64,000 nt of DNA, from NCBI GenBank assembly GCA_963969495.1, contig OZ018324.1, positions 144,321,855 to 144,385,854 of the forward strand. The letters run 5' to 3'. The notes beneath the pieces are model-generated. The model saw nothing but the letters and a program-made list of their open reading frames with translations. It ran no database searches and was not told the DNA's origin. Shown here piece by piece: positions 11,151 to 25,739 of the stretch. Position 1 is the stretch's first letter. Every line of letters begins with the position of its first letter. This DNA comes from Ceratothoa steindachneri (taxonomy: Eukaryota; Arthropoda; Malacostraca; Isopoda; Cymothoidae). Made by a program: the position numbers and the translations under genes.

Positions 11151-12955
11151 GCGTCTCATTTGAAATTCAAGACCTTTCATTTTAGTATTTCTATTCATAG
11201 AGGTGTCTGTAATCAATGCAAAACAATAAAAAGGAGATCAAAAAGTGATAAAGTGTAGATATAGATACGAAAGCAAGAAATTAATCAAAATTTGATTAAA
11301 GAAAAAAGTACATGAAATAATAAATCTGTCGAGGTAATAAATATCCTGTCTTTGGGGTTAAAAGGATAGATTTTGACTAAGTTTTGACTCCAGTTGTACT
11401 ACTTTAATGTTAGTTAATTCTGCAGCCCATCTATTTTAAATCCTGAGCAAGGCCCCCATAAGTCTGTTAGAGGCCAGTCATTGTTGAAAAACAAGTGCAG
11501 GAAGAGTGCTAGAATTGCTTTGCAGCCAGTCCAAGAGCATGGGCCCTTCGTAGCACAAAGAGGGGCCCCTCATTCCCGGTCAGGCTGTTGTGGAAATATA
11601 GACCTCTTCACAAACCTCCAGGGCAAAAGAGGAATGTCTTTTTATGTGAAAAAAGAGAGATGGAAGAGAGAGTGGAGTTCTAATTGGTTATGCGCACGAT
11701 GACTTCTGTCGGTGGAGGGTGGAGCTGCCTGCGCTCCCGAACCAGCCTTCCCGCGCCTCAACTGGCAAGTTTTACGTCCGTTCTCGGTGGGATTAAAGAA
11801 GGTACGTTTTGTGTAAATCCAGTGTCTTGTACAGTTGGCTTAGTAGAGCTTCTCAGTATTTCATCAACTCCTTTTGTTGTAGACGTGAATTCCTGGTGGA
11901 AGTTGCATAGAAGGCGGCATTTATCTCAGGAGTAAAAACTTGGCCCGTCAGCAATTAGGTTGAACTGGGACATAAAAAAAGTCCAAAAGCGAGTTTAGCT
12001 AACCTATTTTCTCTTTTTCTTTGGCTCTTTATTTTGAAAGCATTTGGCCGGGGGTTTAGTAACCATTATGGCAAAAATGTTCATTTGCCTCTCATATCTG
12101 TTTTTCTGGCTGTTCGCCTTTATCTCGCTGCCACCATTTCTGTTTCTATATTATTCGTTCTTCGTCATACGTACTTTTCAGTGTATCTCGCTCTTTAAGT
12201 TTCAGCCTGGTTTCGAGGGGGTGGAGGGAGGTTGTAAAGGAAGCCGGACCCAAAGTCTCATCAGAGTGAAAACAAAAGCGGCGCTAAATGAAGCAGCGAG
12301 TTGGGCGAGAAGGGAGCGCGTAATAGCGCCAACAACCCGTGCAATCGATTTGTACAAGGTCAAAGCCACGTCGTTTCTCGCCTTAAGAAAGCAGCCGCCA
12401 CGGTATGAAGCCTGGCCGTGGCCAACAGTAACATGCCGTTGCTACGCGACCACCCAAGGTGTGGGGGAGGAGAGAGCCGAAGCGAGGTGGGGAGGCAGAC
12501 CGACGTAGGATATACCGACAGGCAAAACAAGTATAAAATAAGTAAATAGGCGTGATCAAACACCGGAAGGAGTAAGTTATTTGCGTTACGGGAAGCAAAA
12601 CTTAAGCGAAGCGAAAAAAAACATTTATATAACCAAGTGATAAAATACTGATACAATTTTAACAATGTTACGACTGCATAATGTCTACTACCAGTGAAGG
12701 TATCATTGATAGAAGGTATTTAACAGACCACGAATGACGAAATTCAGTATCCTAGTAGTCACTAGCCAGAGCTTCCAAATAATGCAAGTATTCAAATCCC
12801 TTGAAATAATTCTACTTTCAAACGACCATTTCGCCACAGAATTAAAACAGTCCAATAAACTAAAAAATACCAGAAAAATGCCTGTAAAGGAGTAAAATCG
12901 AGGGATATTAAATAACTATAAAAATAAAGATTATTTTTTAATTTTTCCAAAAGTA

Positions 12956-12957
<2 letters not shown>
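11151..12957. other. No gene recognised; includes a GC-richer stretch
   Basis: The part from 11470 to 12530 is less AT-rich and carries overlapping open frames (11481-11702, 11684-11935, 12044-12508). None shows a recognisable domain, and codon content looks random. I cannot exclude an unrecognised exon or repeat here. Confidence 0.4.
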
Positions 12958-13053
<96 letters not shown>

Positions 13054-13062
13054 GTATATATA
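12958..13062. repeat. (TA)n/(TATG)n microsatellite
   Basis: A long TA run ending in four TATG-type units at about 13040-13056. Confidence 0.98.
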
Positions 13063-14779
13063 CTTCCAAATACCTTTTTCGAATAGAACAACGAACCCCA
13101 GACTTATACAGCTATATGATATCATGACGGAACACTTCAGAATTCCCTGAAACGATCAAAGAAGACTACACCCCTTTTAAGGAGTTATTAAGTATCCCAC
13201 CAGACACGCACCACTCGACAAATCAATACGAAAATGCAATGCGACGTTTAACTGGAATTACTGGGGTGAGGACACGTGAGCTGCATTGCGGTGGTAATAC
13301 ACGCATCCTGTTTGACGCTCTCTCGCCCAACAAGCAAAATGGAAACTCAGACTTATAAAATCAGGCTAAAATTGATATAGAAGCAGATTAAAATCAATCT
13401 TTTAAATAAGTCTGTAAAAATAGATTGTAAAATCATGCCTCTGAAAATAGGTTGTAAAATCAGGTTGATCCATAACCGATGATACTTCGGTTTGTCTGCT
13501 CACGGCCCTTACATTGTAGCGGAATAATGCTTCTTTCTTTAGGCTCACACTCCTTCCTCTAATGCCAGGCTTCTCGCTTATATGCATTGCTTATAATTCC
13601 ACTCAGGCTTGCTGCCTTTCGTGCTAAGGAGGTCATCAGTCATGAGGTTTACGCGCATAACTCCAGGGCTTCATGAAGGGGATAGTCTCACTCGCTCGAG
13701 CGGCACATCAGCCTTGCCTTTTCCCGATCGACCACCGGACCTGTTCTCGAATACCCTCAAGCCCTCGTGATGCGCAAGCCTCGAGCGTAGCATGGACCTT
13801 GTCTCTTCACCCGCACAGTCATATAATACACACTGAGTCCACATGTAACGATCCTCAAGGCGAAGTTGGAGGGCAGATAGGACAGGCAAAAAAGCCTGGA
13901 GGCAATACTCAATGGCACCTACATTTTTACATTAACAATTGTAGTCATGAATGAGGAAAGAGAGACCTAGAAACCTTGTTTACAAATTGAGACGTCTACG
14001 TAGTACCTTGGTTTCATTGCTTGCTTAAGCAAGCAAAGCCACATTATTATTGTTAATAGTAGTATCTAAACGCCACTAAAGAGAAAATGACGCTAATTCT
14101 TTGGTTGTGTATATATGTAGTCACAATTATAATTAAATTTTTATATATTCAAGTACACCCTAACATAACCTAACCTCACTCAACTTTTACATGATCTTAG
14201 CTAACGTAGGACCATAAAAAATCAAGTGAGCTGCGTATTATACCTGTCTTTTGTTTAGTGAATATTCTATTCAATTATTATATCTCTCGATAAAAAATAT
14301 GAGTTATGATTTGGCCTGCCTTTTTGTAGCTCCCTTTTATATACGTATTCCACCTACATGTAATATAAAAGTATTTTTTTCGCATGCTATCCTTTGCACA
14401 GTTGAAGTTTGACTTTAGCATGTGTTCTCTTTTAATGTAATGGTATTGCAATCACAATTTAACTATCACCATTGCTACATTGTTTAGCCTTTTTGTACGT
14501 TTCTTTGTTGCCATGTATTTTTTGTTCTACTTACGTCTATCCTTGTCCTTAAGTTTCTGTATTCAGTAGGCCATCGTTTGTGTCCATTTGTCTCATCAGG
14601 AAGCTGAGCTTCATCGGGAGAATGAAGGGAAAGGGGAAGCTGTAAAGGAATGGGGAAGGTGGATAAATAAAAGGTAATAAAAGGGTGGAAGGGGAGAAAC
14701 TAAAGAAACAAGGGACAGCAAAGACCCTAATGTCCGCTCAAGGCCAGTCCGCTTACAGAAGATGTTAATTACCACTTTC
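13063..14779. other. No gene recognised
   Basis: A short direct repeat of about 27 bp (AAAATAGATTGTAAAATCA type) occurs at 13400-13465. The open frame at 13673-13954 has no recognisable features. The stretch near 14158-14177 (CCTAACATAACCTAACC) only superficially resembles arthropod telomere repeats. Confidence 0.45.
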
Positions 14780-15025
14780 TAACGTTAGTGTATCATGCTT
14801 TTTTTTACATGCTGTTTTTTTTGGGGGGGATAACTATTTCAACTCTACGGTACACACTTATCTACATGTGTATCCTTTATATATATTTTTTTACATGAAT
14901 TTATTTTTAATATTTCTATTCTATTGTACACACTTATCTACATGTGTACCATTTGGCCTTTTTTTACATGCCTTTTCTAACTATTTGACTATTACGGTAC
15001 ACACTTATCTACATGTGTACCCTTG
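14780..15025. repeat. Three tandem units with a palindromic core
   Basis: A 24-bp block beginning GTACACACTTATCTACATG and ending TGTGTAC/TAT occurs at 14850, 14926 and 14997. The spacings are 76 and 71 bp. Its outer 7 bases (GTACACA...TGTGTAC) are complementary, so each unit can form a hairpin with a 10-base loop. The spacers share TTTTTACATG and TAACTATTT blocks. Confidence 0.8.
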
Positions 15026-18000
15026 ACATGCAGGTTCAGCTATCCCTCAAATACACGAACACGCTTCTTCGAACCAGGAGGGGGAAGGGGGGGATGTTGA
15101 TAGGACAGTACTCTCTTCTACCGCATGGCTAGTGATGAAAATAATATACGCATAGGACAGACAGAAAAAGAAAAAGGGAATTCACATTCACTCCATGCAG
15201 GTGAATGAGAGAAGAAAATAGAAGGTGTAGATGAATGGAAAAAATGGGATATAAAAGTAGAAAGAAAGAACGTGAGAGATGAAATGAGACTTAGATTTTA
15301 TAAAAGGAAAAGATAAGCAAAGGAAAATGAGCGGAAGGAAAAATGGGGAAGATTGAGAAAGCAAAACAAGCATAAATGGAATGATGAAACATTTAAAGTA
15401 GATGGGAAAGAAGAGAAAAGGAATCAAAAAATGAAGAAATGTGTAAAAGAGAGAAATAAAACAACGAAAATCTAGTAAAAAGAAGAGTGGAAGAGAGAAG
15501 CGGGTATGGAGAGGAAAAAAGGAGAATTAAGGAGAATACGACTAAGTGAGGGGAAAATTAGCAATTTCCTCCTAAAAATTCCGTTTGGGAAATTCATCAC
15601 TCAAATAACTTCCTTTTTTCTGTTGAGGGTTGGGAGGGGTGGTTGAGCCCATCTGGCGACTACCTATTAGGGCATAAGTCGCCCTGTCGAATAGCTTGGG
15701 CGCCTCTTAATTATGTCTTTTCATTTACAGGGAAATGAAGGAAGTGAACATTTCAGCCATTCTTGATTCACTACAAACGGGATATGACAAAAGAATACGG
15801 CCTAAGTATGGAGGTAGGTCGCCTTAGCGGATAATCCGAGATTACTCAAATTTTCCTCGTTCCACCGAATGCCTCATCATCTCATTGACTTCTCCTTATT
15901 GCTGAAAGTGAAAATGATGTCCTACTTCCTTCTCTACCTATCAAATGTTGAATGTGGTCCATTTTGTTCTTTGGTTGAATAATTTAATTTTGAATAATTT
16001 AATTTACCCTTTTCAGTACCTTTAAACATCCATTTCATTGATTTTAGAGGTCATAAATTTATATTTTTGGTTTTACAGATGAAAATTTTAAGTTTCTTGT
16101 CAATGTTTTGCAACTTCTTTTAAATCGAAATTTGCTGGGTTCTTATTTTAGCGGGGTTTTTTTTTATTAATATCTTAACAAATCAATTATTTCTCTACTT
16201 TCCTGTAAAAAGAAAATATAGGAACCCATCACTCTAACTTAATTAGAATTATCCCTCGATTGAATTTATCATTAATTTTAAGATTAATCCTAAGTTAAAT
16301 GTAAATTTATTACATTCATACTTTTCATCCTTAAACGGACCATTAATAAAGTTTCCCCCCAAATTGTTTTCTCTTCAATAATATTAATAAATATTCGTGT
16401 TGCGCTAAACGGATTGCACATAAAATTTAATATAAATATTTTACGCCCTCTTCATTAATTTTAATTACTGTTAAAACAAAATATATTTTACTCTAAGAAA
16501 TATTAGTACAAGGTATTTTTTCACTATTTCCAGAGGAAAATTTATTTGTATGATTCCACCATTAACTTTTCTTTCGATCGACAAGATTTAATTAATATCT
16601 AATACGCGAATACATTAAATTTCCTCTACATTTTCTTGTGAATAATTAAAAACAATTTAGTTATTAATATAAACTCAATTACAAACTTAAAATTTAACTA
16701 GTTCAATACACCTAAATAGCTTTGTCTCATAGTAAATCTAGATTCCTCAATAACCAAGGCTCTTTCCAATAATCTGCCAAATCTGAAAAACAACGATTAT
16801 TCTGATTTCCTCTAGGATTATTATTATTTTACTTTTGTTCTATATCATTCGTGTCCGTTTTAGCGTGAAAATTCTGAATGTCATAGATCAAAGCTTGGAC
16901 ATCTTTAGTACATACCTAGGTTTAGTTTCAAAGAATATTATAATAAAAAGAGGACGTTCGAATCGATCAATAGATCGCTTCATAACCACATCTGGTCAAG
17001 TAAGGACACATATATGTCACTACTTGAAACCCACAAAACAATAGAGGGTACAATAAACCATGTTCCCCGCTATTCACAGGAAATTAGAACATATGTATTT
17101 TTAAAGTTGTTAAAACTAATAAATGATATTAAGGCATTATTAAATTCAGCCTTATCAGAAAAAAATACAATTTCTTTATTGCACTCAGGGAATTTTCACT
17201 GTGAACCTAAAACATATGTAAAAAATCACTCGGTAGATATATGAGTAAATATACAGATATTATTAAGATAAGTACATGTTAGCTAGTCAGCATATAAGAA
17301 ACAACGGACAGAGATTGAGACCCTCAGAGATTAAATGGTTATAAGTATATAATGGTTTGATACAAAATCAACCATTTTATTTATACTATATTCTAAATAT
17401 TTTGGCCAAATTTCTAAACATTTATGTGCATTTCAACTTTGATGGTGTCAAATAACATTATTGGAGATGTACTAAGAAAAATAACAAAATATCTGTACTC
17501 TCCAACCTCCGTTAGAGGAGCTAATAAAGAAAGGCAAACATCGGAACGATTTAAACCGTGAATAAGAACTTCGCTTCGTTACTTCTTTCGCTAGTAGGAA
17601 TCTTCCAATTTCTCTGTCATCTTTATACCTTATATTATAGAAGATCTACATGATCTATAAGAAATTTATTGCTTTCCCAAGGCTTTTACTTTAGAATCAC
17701 CCTATTTTATGATGTCTTAGTAGAAAATGATCTTTAATATTTGATCCGAATCATGGGTAGGTAGGAATAGTGCTAGTCGTAAGAAAGACAGAAAGATAAT
17801 TAATATTGGTGCATGAAGTATTTTTTTACATGTCCTGTGCGAAACTTTAATAAGCGGAGGATTTTAAAAGTGAAAAGTGACAGACAACGTTCTGTTTAAC
17901 TACTTGGCAAGCATTCAGTACCGAGATATTTGAAAACACATGTCGAGTTAGATTTAACGATTAATCTAAATAATCATCAAGAAATCAATCAGAGAGGTCA

Positions 18001-19009
18001 ATATTGACGAACTGGAGCTGGATAAAGTAATTTGTAAAATGTTTGAAATGAATAATTTTGGAACAACAAAATAACGAAACATTTTTTTCGCTTAATCCTA
18101 TATCTGAAGAGAAATTTGCTATTGATTTCAAATGATCAATATGAAAGCACTCTTTGAAGGTTAAGAAAATAAAAGAATAATTTCAATAACACTGGACAGC
18201 CATCGATTGATTCGACGAAATCTGTGGTTGTTTCTCTATGAACACTGCTTTCGAAAAGATTGCTCATAAGATTCAGAGCGTTATTTCTACCTTCAAAACC
18301 TGATATAAAATGAATTACTTCAAATTAATAATCTCTAACAATTTATTCAGAGTACTTCGTACATATATCAGACTTTCTATATTACATTTTCTATCTCGCA
18401 GCAATCGAATGGACCATATTCTGACGGTCCGAGGCGGAAAAATACAATAGAAAGCCATCAATGGGGTCAAGTATGTATTTAAGCACAACTTCACCCATAA
18501 CATTGCAAATATCTGAAATACCTGCACTATCTTAAAAAGTAGGAATTGATGATTCCCCAAGTAAAAGTTATGACTGATGAACTGCAGAGTAACAATAAAT
18601 TTCGAATTTACCGGAAGCTAGCAGTACTTCTCTTTGCGTAAAGTTCCGCATCAAGGTCCATTTAAAGAAGCCACCTCATGCTACGAAGCAATAACAAGAG
18701 TAGATTATTCCACAATTGGTTTTAATTCATTATTTTTAATTAAATAAAAACTGTAAATTTCTTCAATCAAATTAATGAACTTAGAAAAGTTTATAGATTA
18801 TTTTAAACATTGAAAAACAAAATTGAAACCTAGGTAACATTGGCATGGTAAATTATTTTTTGAAAAACTAATAGAAATAAATAAGTTTAAAAAGAATGAA
18901 GATAATATAGATTATTAAAAATGCAATTCCTAAAAATTAGATTGAAATGTAACCTACAACAAACGTTCGCAAATGTTGCCTTTTAAGCAATCAAAGCAGA
19001 CTAGCTGCC
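15026..19009. other. No gene recognised; AT-rich
   Basis: A purine-rich stretch covers 15150-15540; the rest is AT-rich with no coding similarity. The short open frames at 16835-17244 and 18315-18560 show no family features. Confidence 0.5.
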
Positions 19010-22000
19010 ATAACAAATACAAGAATAACAAAAACTGCTAGAGAAAACTATATTAAGTACAGAAATGAGTTTGAATGCTCGAGTAAACCACATTAGAGAC
19101 AATAATAACAACGAGTGCTAGATTAAAACTATCAAGTACAGAGATGATATTGACTGCAAAACTAAACTATATCAAGCACAGAGAGGACATTAAAGGGAAA
19201 AATAAACTATATCAACTACAGAGATGACATTGACTGGGAAACTAAGGAAAATCAAATACAGAGAAGACATTGAATGCGAAACTAAGGAATATCAAATACA
19301 GAGAAGACATTGAATGCGAAACTAAGGAAAATCAAATACAGAGAAGACATTGAATGCGAAACTAAGAAAAATCAAATACAGAGAAGACATTGAATGCGAA
19401 ACTAAACTATATCAAGCACAGAGAGGACATTAAAGGGAAAAATAAACTATATCAACTACAGAGATGACATTGACTGGGAAACTAAGGAAAATCAAATACA
19501 GAGAAGACATTTAATGCGAAACTAAGGAAAATCAAATACAGAGAAGACATTGAATGCGAAACTAAGGAAAATCAAATACAGAGAAGACATTGAATGCGAA
19601 ACTAAGGAAAATCAAATACAGAAAAGACATTGAATGCGAAACTAAGGAAAATCAAATACAGAGAAGACATTGAATGCGAAACTAAGGAAAATCAAATACA
19701 GAGAAGACATTGAATGCGAAACTAAGGAAAATCAAATACAGAGAAGACATTGAATGCGAAACTAAGGAAAATCAAATACAGAAAAGACATTGAATGCGAA
19801 ACTAAGGAAAATCAAATACAGAGAAGACATTGAATGCGAAACTAAGGAAAATCAAATACAGAGAAAACATTGAATGCGAAACTAAGGAAAATCAAATACA
19901 GAGAAAACATTGAATGCGAAACTAAGGAAAATCAAATACAGAGAAGACATTGAATGCGAAACTAAACTATATCAAGCACAGAGAGGACATTAAAGGGAAA
20001 AATAAACTATATCAACTACAGAGATGACATTGACTGGGAAACTAAGGAAAATCAAATACAGAGAAGACATTGAATGCGAAACTAAGGAAAATCAAATACA
20101 GAGAAGACATTGAATGCGAAACTAAGGAAAATCAAATACAGAGAAGACATTGAATGCGAAACTAGGAAAATCAAATACAGAGAAGACATTGAATGCGAAA
20201 CTAAGGAAAATCAAATACAGAGAAGACATTGAATGCGAAACTAAACTATATCAAGCACAGAGAGGACATTAAAGGGAAAAATAAACTATATCAACTACAG
20301 AGATGACATTGACTGAAAAATTAAGGAAAATCAAATACAGAGAAGACATTGAATGCGAAACTAAGGAAAATCAAATACAGAGAAGACATTGAATGCGAAA
20401 CTAAGGAAAATCAAATACAGAGAAGACATTGAATGCGAAACTAAGGAAAATCAAATACAGAGAAGACATTGAATGCGAAACTAAGGAAAATCAAATACAG
20501 AAAAGACATTGAATGCGAAACTAAGGAAAATCAAATACAGAGAAGACATTGAATGCGAAACTAAGGAAAATCAAATACAGAGAAGACATTGAATGCGAAA
20601 CTAAGGAAAATCAAATACAGAGAAGACATTGAATGCGAAACTAAGGAAAATCAAATACAGAGAAGACATTGAATGCGAAACTAAGGAAAATCAAATACAG
20701 AGAAGACATTGAATGCGAAACTAAGGAAAATCAAATACAGAGAAGACATTGAATGCGAAACTAAGGAAAATCAAATACAGAGAAGACATTGAATGCGAAA
20801 CTAAGGAAAATCAAATACAGAGAAGACATTGAATGCAAAACTAAGGAAAATCAAATACAGAGAAGACATTGAATGCGAAACTAAGGAAAATCAAATACAG
20901 AAAAGACATTGAATGCGAAACTAAGGAAAATCAAATACAGAGAAGACATTGAATGCGAAACTAAGGAAAATCAAATACAGAGAAGACATTGAATGCGAAA
21001 CTAAGGAAAATCAAATACAGAGAAGACATTGAATGCGAAACTAAGGAAAATCAATTTCAGAGAAGACATTGAATGCGAAACTAAGGAAAATCAAGTACAG
21101 AGAAGACATTGAATGCGAAACTAAGGAAAATCAAATACAGAGAAGACATTGAATGCGAAACTAAGGAAAATCAAATAAAGAGAAGACATTGAATGCGAAA
21201 CTAAGGAAAATCAAATACAGAGAAGACATTGAATGCGAAACTAAGGAAAATCAAATACAGAGAAGACATTGAATGCGAAACTAAGGAAAATCAAATACAG
21301 AAAAGACATTGAATGCGAAACTAAGGAAAATAAAATACAGAGAAGACATTGAATGCGAAACTAAGGAAAATCAAATACAGAGAAGACATTGAATGCGAAA
21401 CTAAGGAAAATCAAATACAGAGAAGACATTGAATGCGAAACTAAGGAAAATCAAATACAGAGAAGACATTGAATGCAAAACTAGGAAAATCAAATACAGA
21501 GAAGACATTGAATGCGAAACTAAGGAAAATTCAAATACAGAGAAGACATTAAATGCGAAACTAAACTATATCAAGCACAGAGAGGACATTAAAGGGAAAA
21601 ATAAACTATATCAACTACAGAGATGACATTGACTGAAAAATTAAGGAAAATCAAATACAGAGAAGACATTGAATGCGAAACTAAGGAAAATCAAATACAG
21701 AGAAGACATTGAATGCGAAACTAAGGAAAATCAAATACAGAGAAGACATTGAATGCGAAACTAAGGAAAATCAAATACAGAGAAGACATTGAATGCGAAA
21801 CTAAGGAAAATCAAATACAGAAAAGACATTGAATGCGAAACTAAGGAAAATCAAATACAGAGAAGACATTGAATGCGAAACTAAGGAAAATCAAATACAG
21901 AGAAGACATTGAATGCGAAACTAAGGAAAATCAAATACAGAGAAGACATTGAATGCGAAACTAAGGAAAATCAAATACAGAGAAGACATTGAATGCGAAA

Positions 22001-23205
22001 CTAAGGAAAATCAAATACAGAGAAGACATTGAATGCGAAACTAAGGAAAATCAATTTCAGAGAAGACATTGAATGCGAAACTAAGGAAAATCAAGTACAG
22101 AGAAGACATTGAATGCGAAACTAAGGAAAATCAAATACAGAGAAGACATTGAATGCGAAACTAAGGAAAATCAAATACAGAGAAGACATTGAATGCGAAA
22201 CTAAGGAAAATCAAATACAGAGAAGACATTGAATGCGAAACTAAACTATATCAAGCACAGAGAGGACATTAAAGGGAAAAATAAACTATATCAACTACAG
22301 AGATGACATTGACTGGGAAATTAAGGAAAATCAAATACAGAGAAGACATTGAATGCGAAACTAAGGAAAATCAAATACAGAGAAGACATTGAATGCGAAA
22401 CTAAGGAAAATCAAATACAGAGAAGACATTGAATGCGAAACTAAGGAAAATCAAATACAGAGAAGACATTGAATGCGAAACTAAGGAAAATCAAATACAG
22501 AGAAGACATTGAATGCGAAACTAAGGAAAATCAAATACAGAGAAGACATTGAATGCGAAACTAAGGAAAATCAAATACAGAGAAGACATTGAATGCGAAA
22601 CTAAGGAAAATCAAATACAGAGAAGACATTGAATGCGAAACTAAGGAAAATCAAATACAGAGAAGACATTGAATGCGAAACTAAGGAAAATCAAATACAG
22701 AGAAAACATTGAATGCGAAACTAAGGAAAATCAAATACAGAGAAGACATTGAATGCGAAACTAAACTATATCAAGCACAGAGAGGACATTAAAGGGAAAA
22801 ATAAACTATATCAACTACAGAGATGACATTGACTGGGAAACTAAGGAAAATCAAATACAGAGAAGACATTGAATGCGAAACTAAGGAAAATCAAATACAG
22901 AGAAGACATTGAATGCGAAACTAAGGAAAATTAAATACAGAGAAGACATTGAATGCGAAACTAAGGAAAATCAAATACAGAGAAGACATTGAATGCGAAA
23001 CTAAGGAAAAAAAATACAGAGAAGACATTGAATGCGAAACTAAGGAAAATCAAATACAGAGAATACATTGAATGCGAAACTAAGGAAAATCAAATTCAGA
23101 GAAGACATTGAATGCGAAACTAAGGAAAATCAAATACAGAAAAGACATTTAATGCGAAACTAAGGAAAATCAAATATAGAGAAGACATTGAATGCGAAAC
23201 TAAAC
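19010..23205. repeat. 40-bp satellite, homogeneous core with higher-order pattern
   Basis: About 100 units of 40 bp (ACTAAGGAAAATCAAATACA then GAGAAGACATTGAATGCGAA) run head to tail, mostly differing by a few bases. A diverged two-unit block (ACTAAACTATATCAAGCACA... ending GACATTGACTGGGAA or a close variant) is inserted at about 19161, 19401, 19961, 20240, 21560, 22240 and 22760. Spacings are multiples of 40, apart from a 1-bp slip near 20164. Single-unit markers (AATTTCAG, AAGTACAG, AAAAGACATT) recur in the same order in the blocks starting at 20240 and 21560. The unit is non-coding: the one open frame (21429-21626) arises from small indels in the array. Confidence 0.97.
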
Positions 23206-25640
23206 TATATCAAGTACGGAAATGATATCCACTGCAAAACTAAATTACATCAAGTACAGAGGTGACATTGACTGCTATCTTAAATTAGATTGAGCAACGA
23301 CTGCATTAGTGAAACACATTAAGTAAAGGAAATACATTGACCTCTTGAATAAACCACATCAATTACCTAAATGTCATCTAATACTTTAGTAAATTTCATC
23401 AAGACCATTAAAATTGACTGCCTTAGAAACCCTCCAAAGTACAGGAGAATACCTCTTGGTAGATTGAAATATATTAAGAAAAATGATCACATCGACAGCT
23501 AGTCTGAATGACATCAAGTACAATAAGACATTGACTGTCAAAGTGAACCACATCAAGTACAAGGATAACAACTACTGCTAGAGTGAACTAAATAAATGTA
23601 TCAGACTGTTTCAATAACAGTCATCAAATACAAAGATGACATAACTTTTTGAGTAAACACTTTATTAGAAGAATGACATTGAATGCTTTAGTAAACTAGC
23701 TCAATTACAATAATGACCACTAAAGAAACCGCATCAAGTACAGTGAAGCCATCAACTATTTGAGTACACCAGATAAAGGATGTCATCAACTGATCGAATA
23801 AGCTACACCAAGTACACGGATGACATTATCTGCTATAATAAAACACATCACGTATAAAATGACATCAAGTGTTAGTAAAAACTACCTCAATTACAGGAAG
23901 GACATCGCATACCAAAGCAACATATATTAAGTTCAAGGATGATATTGATTGGCAGAGTGAACATAAAATACAAAGATGACATCGATTGCCAGAGTAAACC
24001 ACATGAACTACAAGAAATACATGAACTATTTAAGTAAAGAACATCAAGTACAAGGATGATTTTCATTGCTAAATTAAATTAATTCATGAGCAAGAATGAG
24101 ATTGACAGTTGAATGAAGCACATCAAGTATAAAGATCACCTCATTCTCTCGAGTACACCAAATTAAGTTCTTATAAGGATTACATGGAATGCTTGACTAA
24201 ACTACATCAGAATGGTGTCTACATCGAATGCAAGTATATACGGCTTCAAATATAATGATGACATCGACAGCAATAGTAAAGTACATTAAGTACAATAATT
24301 ACATCGACTGTTAGCTTAAACCTCATCAATTATAAGGATGACATCGACGACTTAAGAAAACCAAATCAAGTAGGAGGTTGTGATCGAATTCTTAAGTATA
24401 CCACATCAAGTACGAGGATCGAACCAACTGCTTGAAAATTCCACATTAAGTACAAGGAATATATCGGAACTATAGAGTAAAACACATAAATAAGATGAAA
24501 TCGACTACTAGAGTAAACCAGTTCCAGAACAAGAAAGACATTGAGTACAAGAGTAAACCACATGAAGTAGATTGATGACATCGACTGATTAAATAATCTA
24601 TAGCAATGCTAAGTATAACATCGACTACTAGAGTAAACCGTATTAATTAAAAGGTTCCTATCAAGTAAATCACATCAAGTAAAAAAGGCAAATCGCAACA
24701 AGCCTGAGAAACAAGGCTATATAAAATTTATCACGTACGAGGATGAGATCAACTGCTGGATTACCACATCAAATAAATGGGAAATATTGACAATTTGAGT
24801 AAATATCATCATGTACAAGAATACCATCAATTCTTGAGTAAAGTATATTAAGTACAAAGAAGATATCGATTTCTTGAGTTCAAAAAATTAAGTATGATGA
24901 CTACATTAATTATGTACAATGATAGCTTGAGTGCTGGATTAAACCACATCAAAAACAACGATAGCACACACGTTTAGAATAAGACACATCGAGTACAAAT
25001 TAAACATCAACTGCAAGAATATACTACATCAAGTGCAAATTTTACATCAATTGACATAATAAACCATATAAAGAAGCAGAATAACATCGAGTGTTAGAGT
25101 AAAAGTAATCAATTGCAAGAAGACAACTACTGCCAAGCTAACGTAAATGAAGAACAAGCATAACATCTATTGTTGACTAAACATATTAAGAACAATGATG
25201 ACATTGATTGCTTGAGTAAACCATATCAGTTACAATGATTACTTTCACTCCTTGAAGAGAGCAAATCAAGACCGAAAATATCATCGAATGATTGAATAAG
25301 CACATTAAGGAAAATGATTACATCGATTTATTTTAGTATACTCCATCGAGGATGTCATCGAATTATTGATTAAATCACATGAAGCTGAAGGCCAACAACA
25401 ATTGTTTGAATATTCCCCAGCAAGCAGACGGAAGACATCAACTGCAAGAGTAAATGACATCATGAATAATGATTAAATTTCCTGAAAGGTAAAGCACATC
25501 AAGAAAAAAGATCATATCGACTGCGTGATTAAATCAGATCAAGTACAAGTACTGGTATGCCTTGGTTGCTTTAGTAAATCAAATCAACTATAAGAATTCA
25601 TCGTATGATTCAGTAAATCACATCAAGTATAAGTATGTCA
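23206..25640. repeat. Decayed flank of the 40-bp satellite
   Basis: The same period continues with strongly diverged units (consensus roughly ACATCAAGTACAAGGATGACATCGACTGCTAGAGTAAACC). Similarity to the core falls away from left to right. Confidence 0.8.
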
Positions 25641-25739
25641 TTGATTGCTTAGGAATTTCAATGTAGTACGTCTCTTCCTTACAATACTCGAGAAGCAGCT
25701 TAATCGTCTTTTCTATACAATACTCAATTAGTCAACGTA

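Noticed and set aside
12044..12508. 154-codon open frame as a gene
   Set aside because: No domain, no homology recognised, overlapping open frames on the other strand, and a low-complexity hydrophobic start.
13671..13954. Two opposing open frames
   Set aside because: They overlap each other on opposite strands and neither shows family features.
14156..14177. Interstitial telomere repeat
   Set aside because: CCTAACATAACCTAACC is only two or three irregular units, too short to separate from chance.
21429..21626. Open frame inside the satellite
   Set aside because: It exists only because small indels move the 40-bp unit between frames; other copies of the same units are closed.
19010..23205. 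Regular 40-bp repeats as a CRISPR array
   Set aside because: Units are contiguous with no unique spacers, and the window is eukaryotic. It is a satellite.
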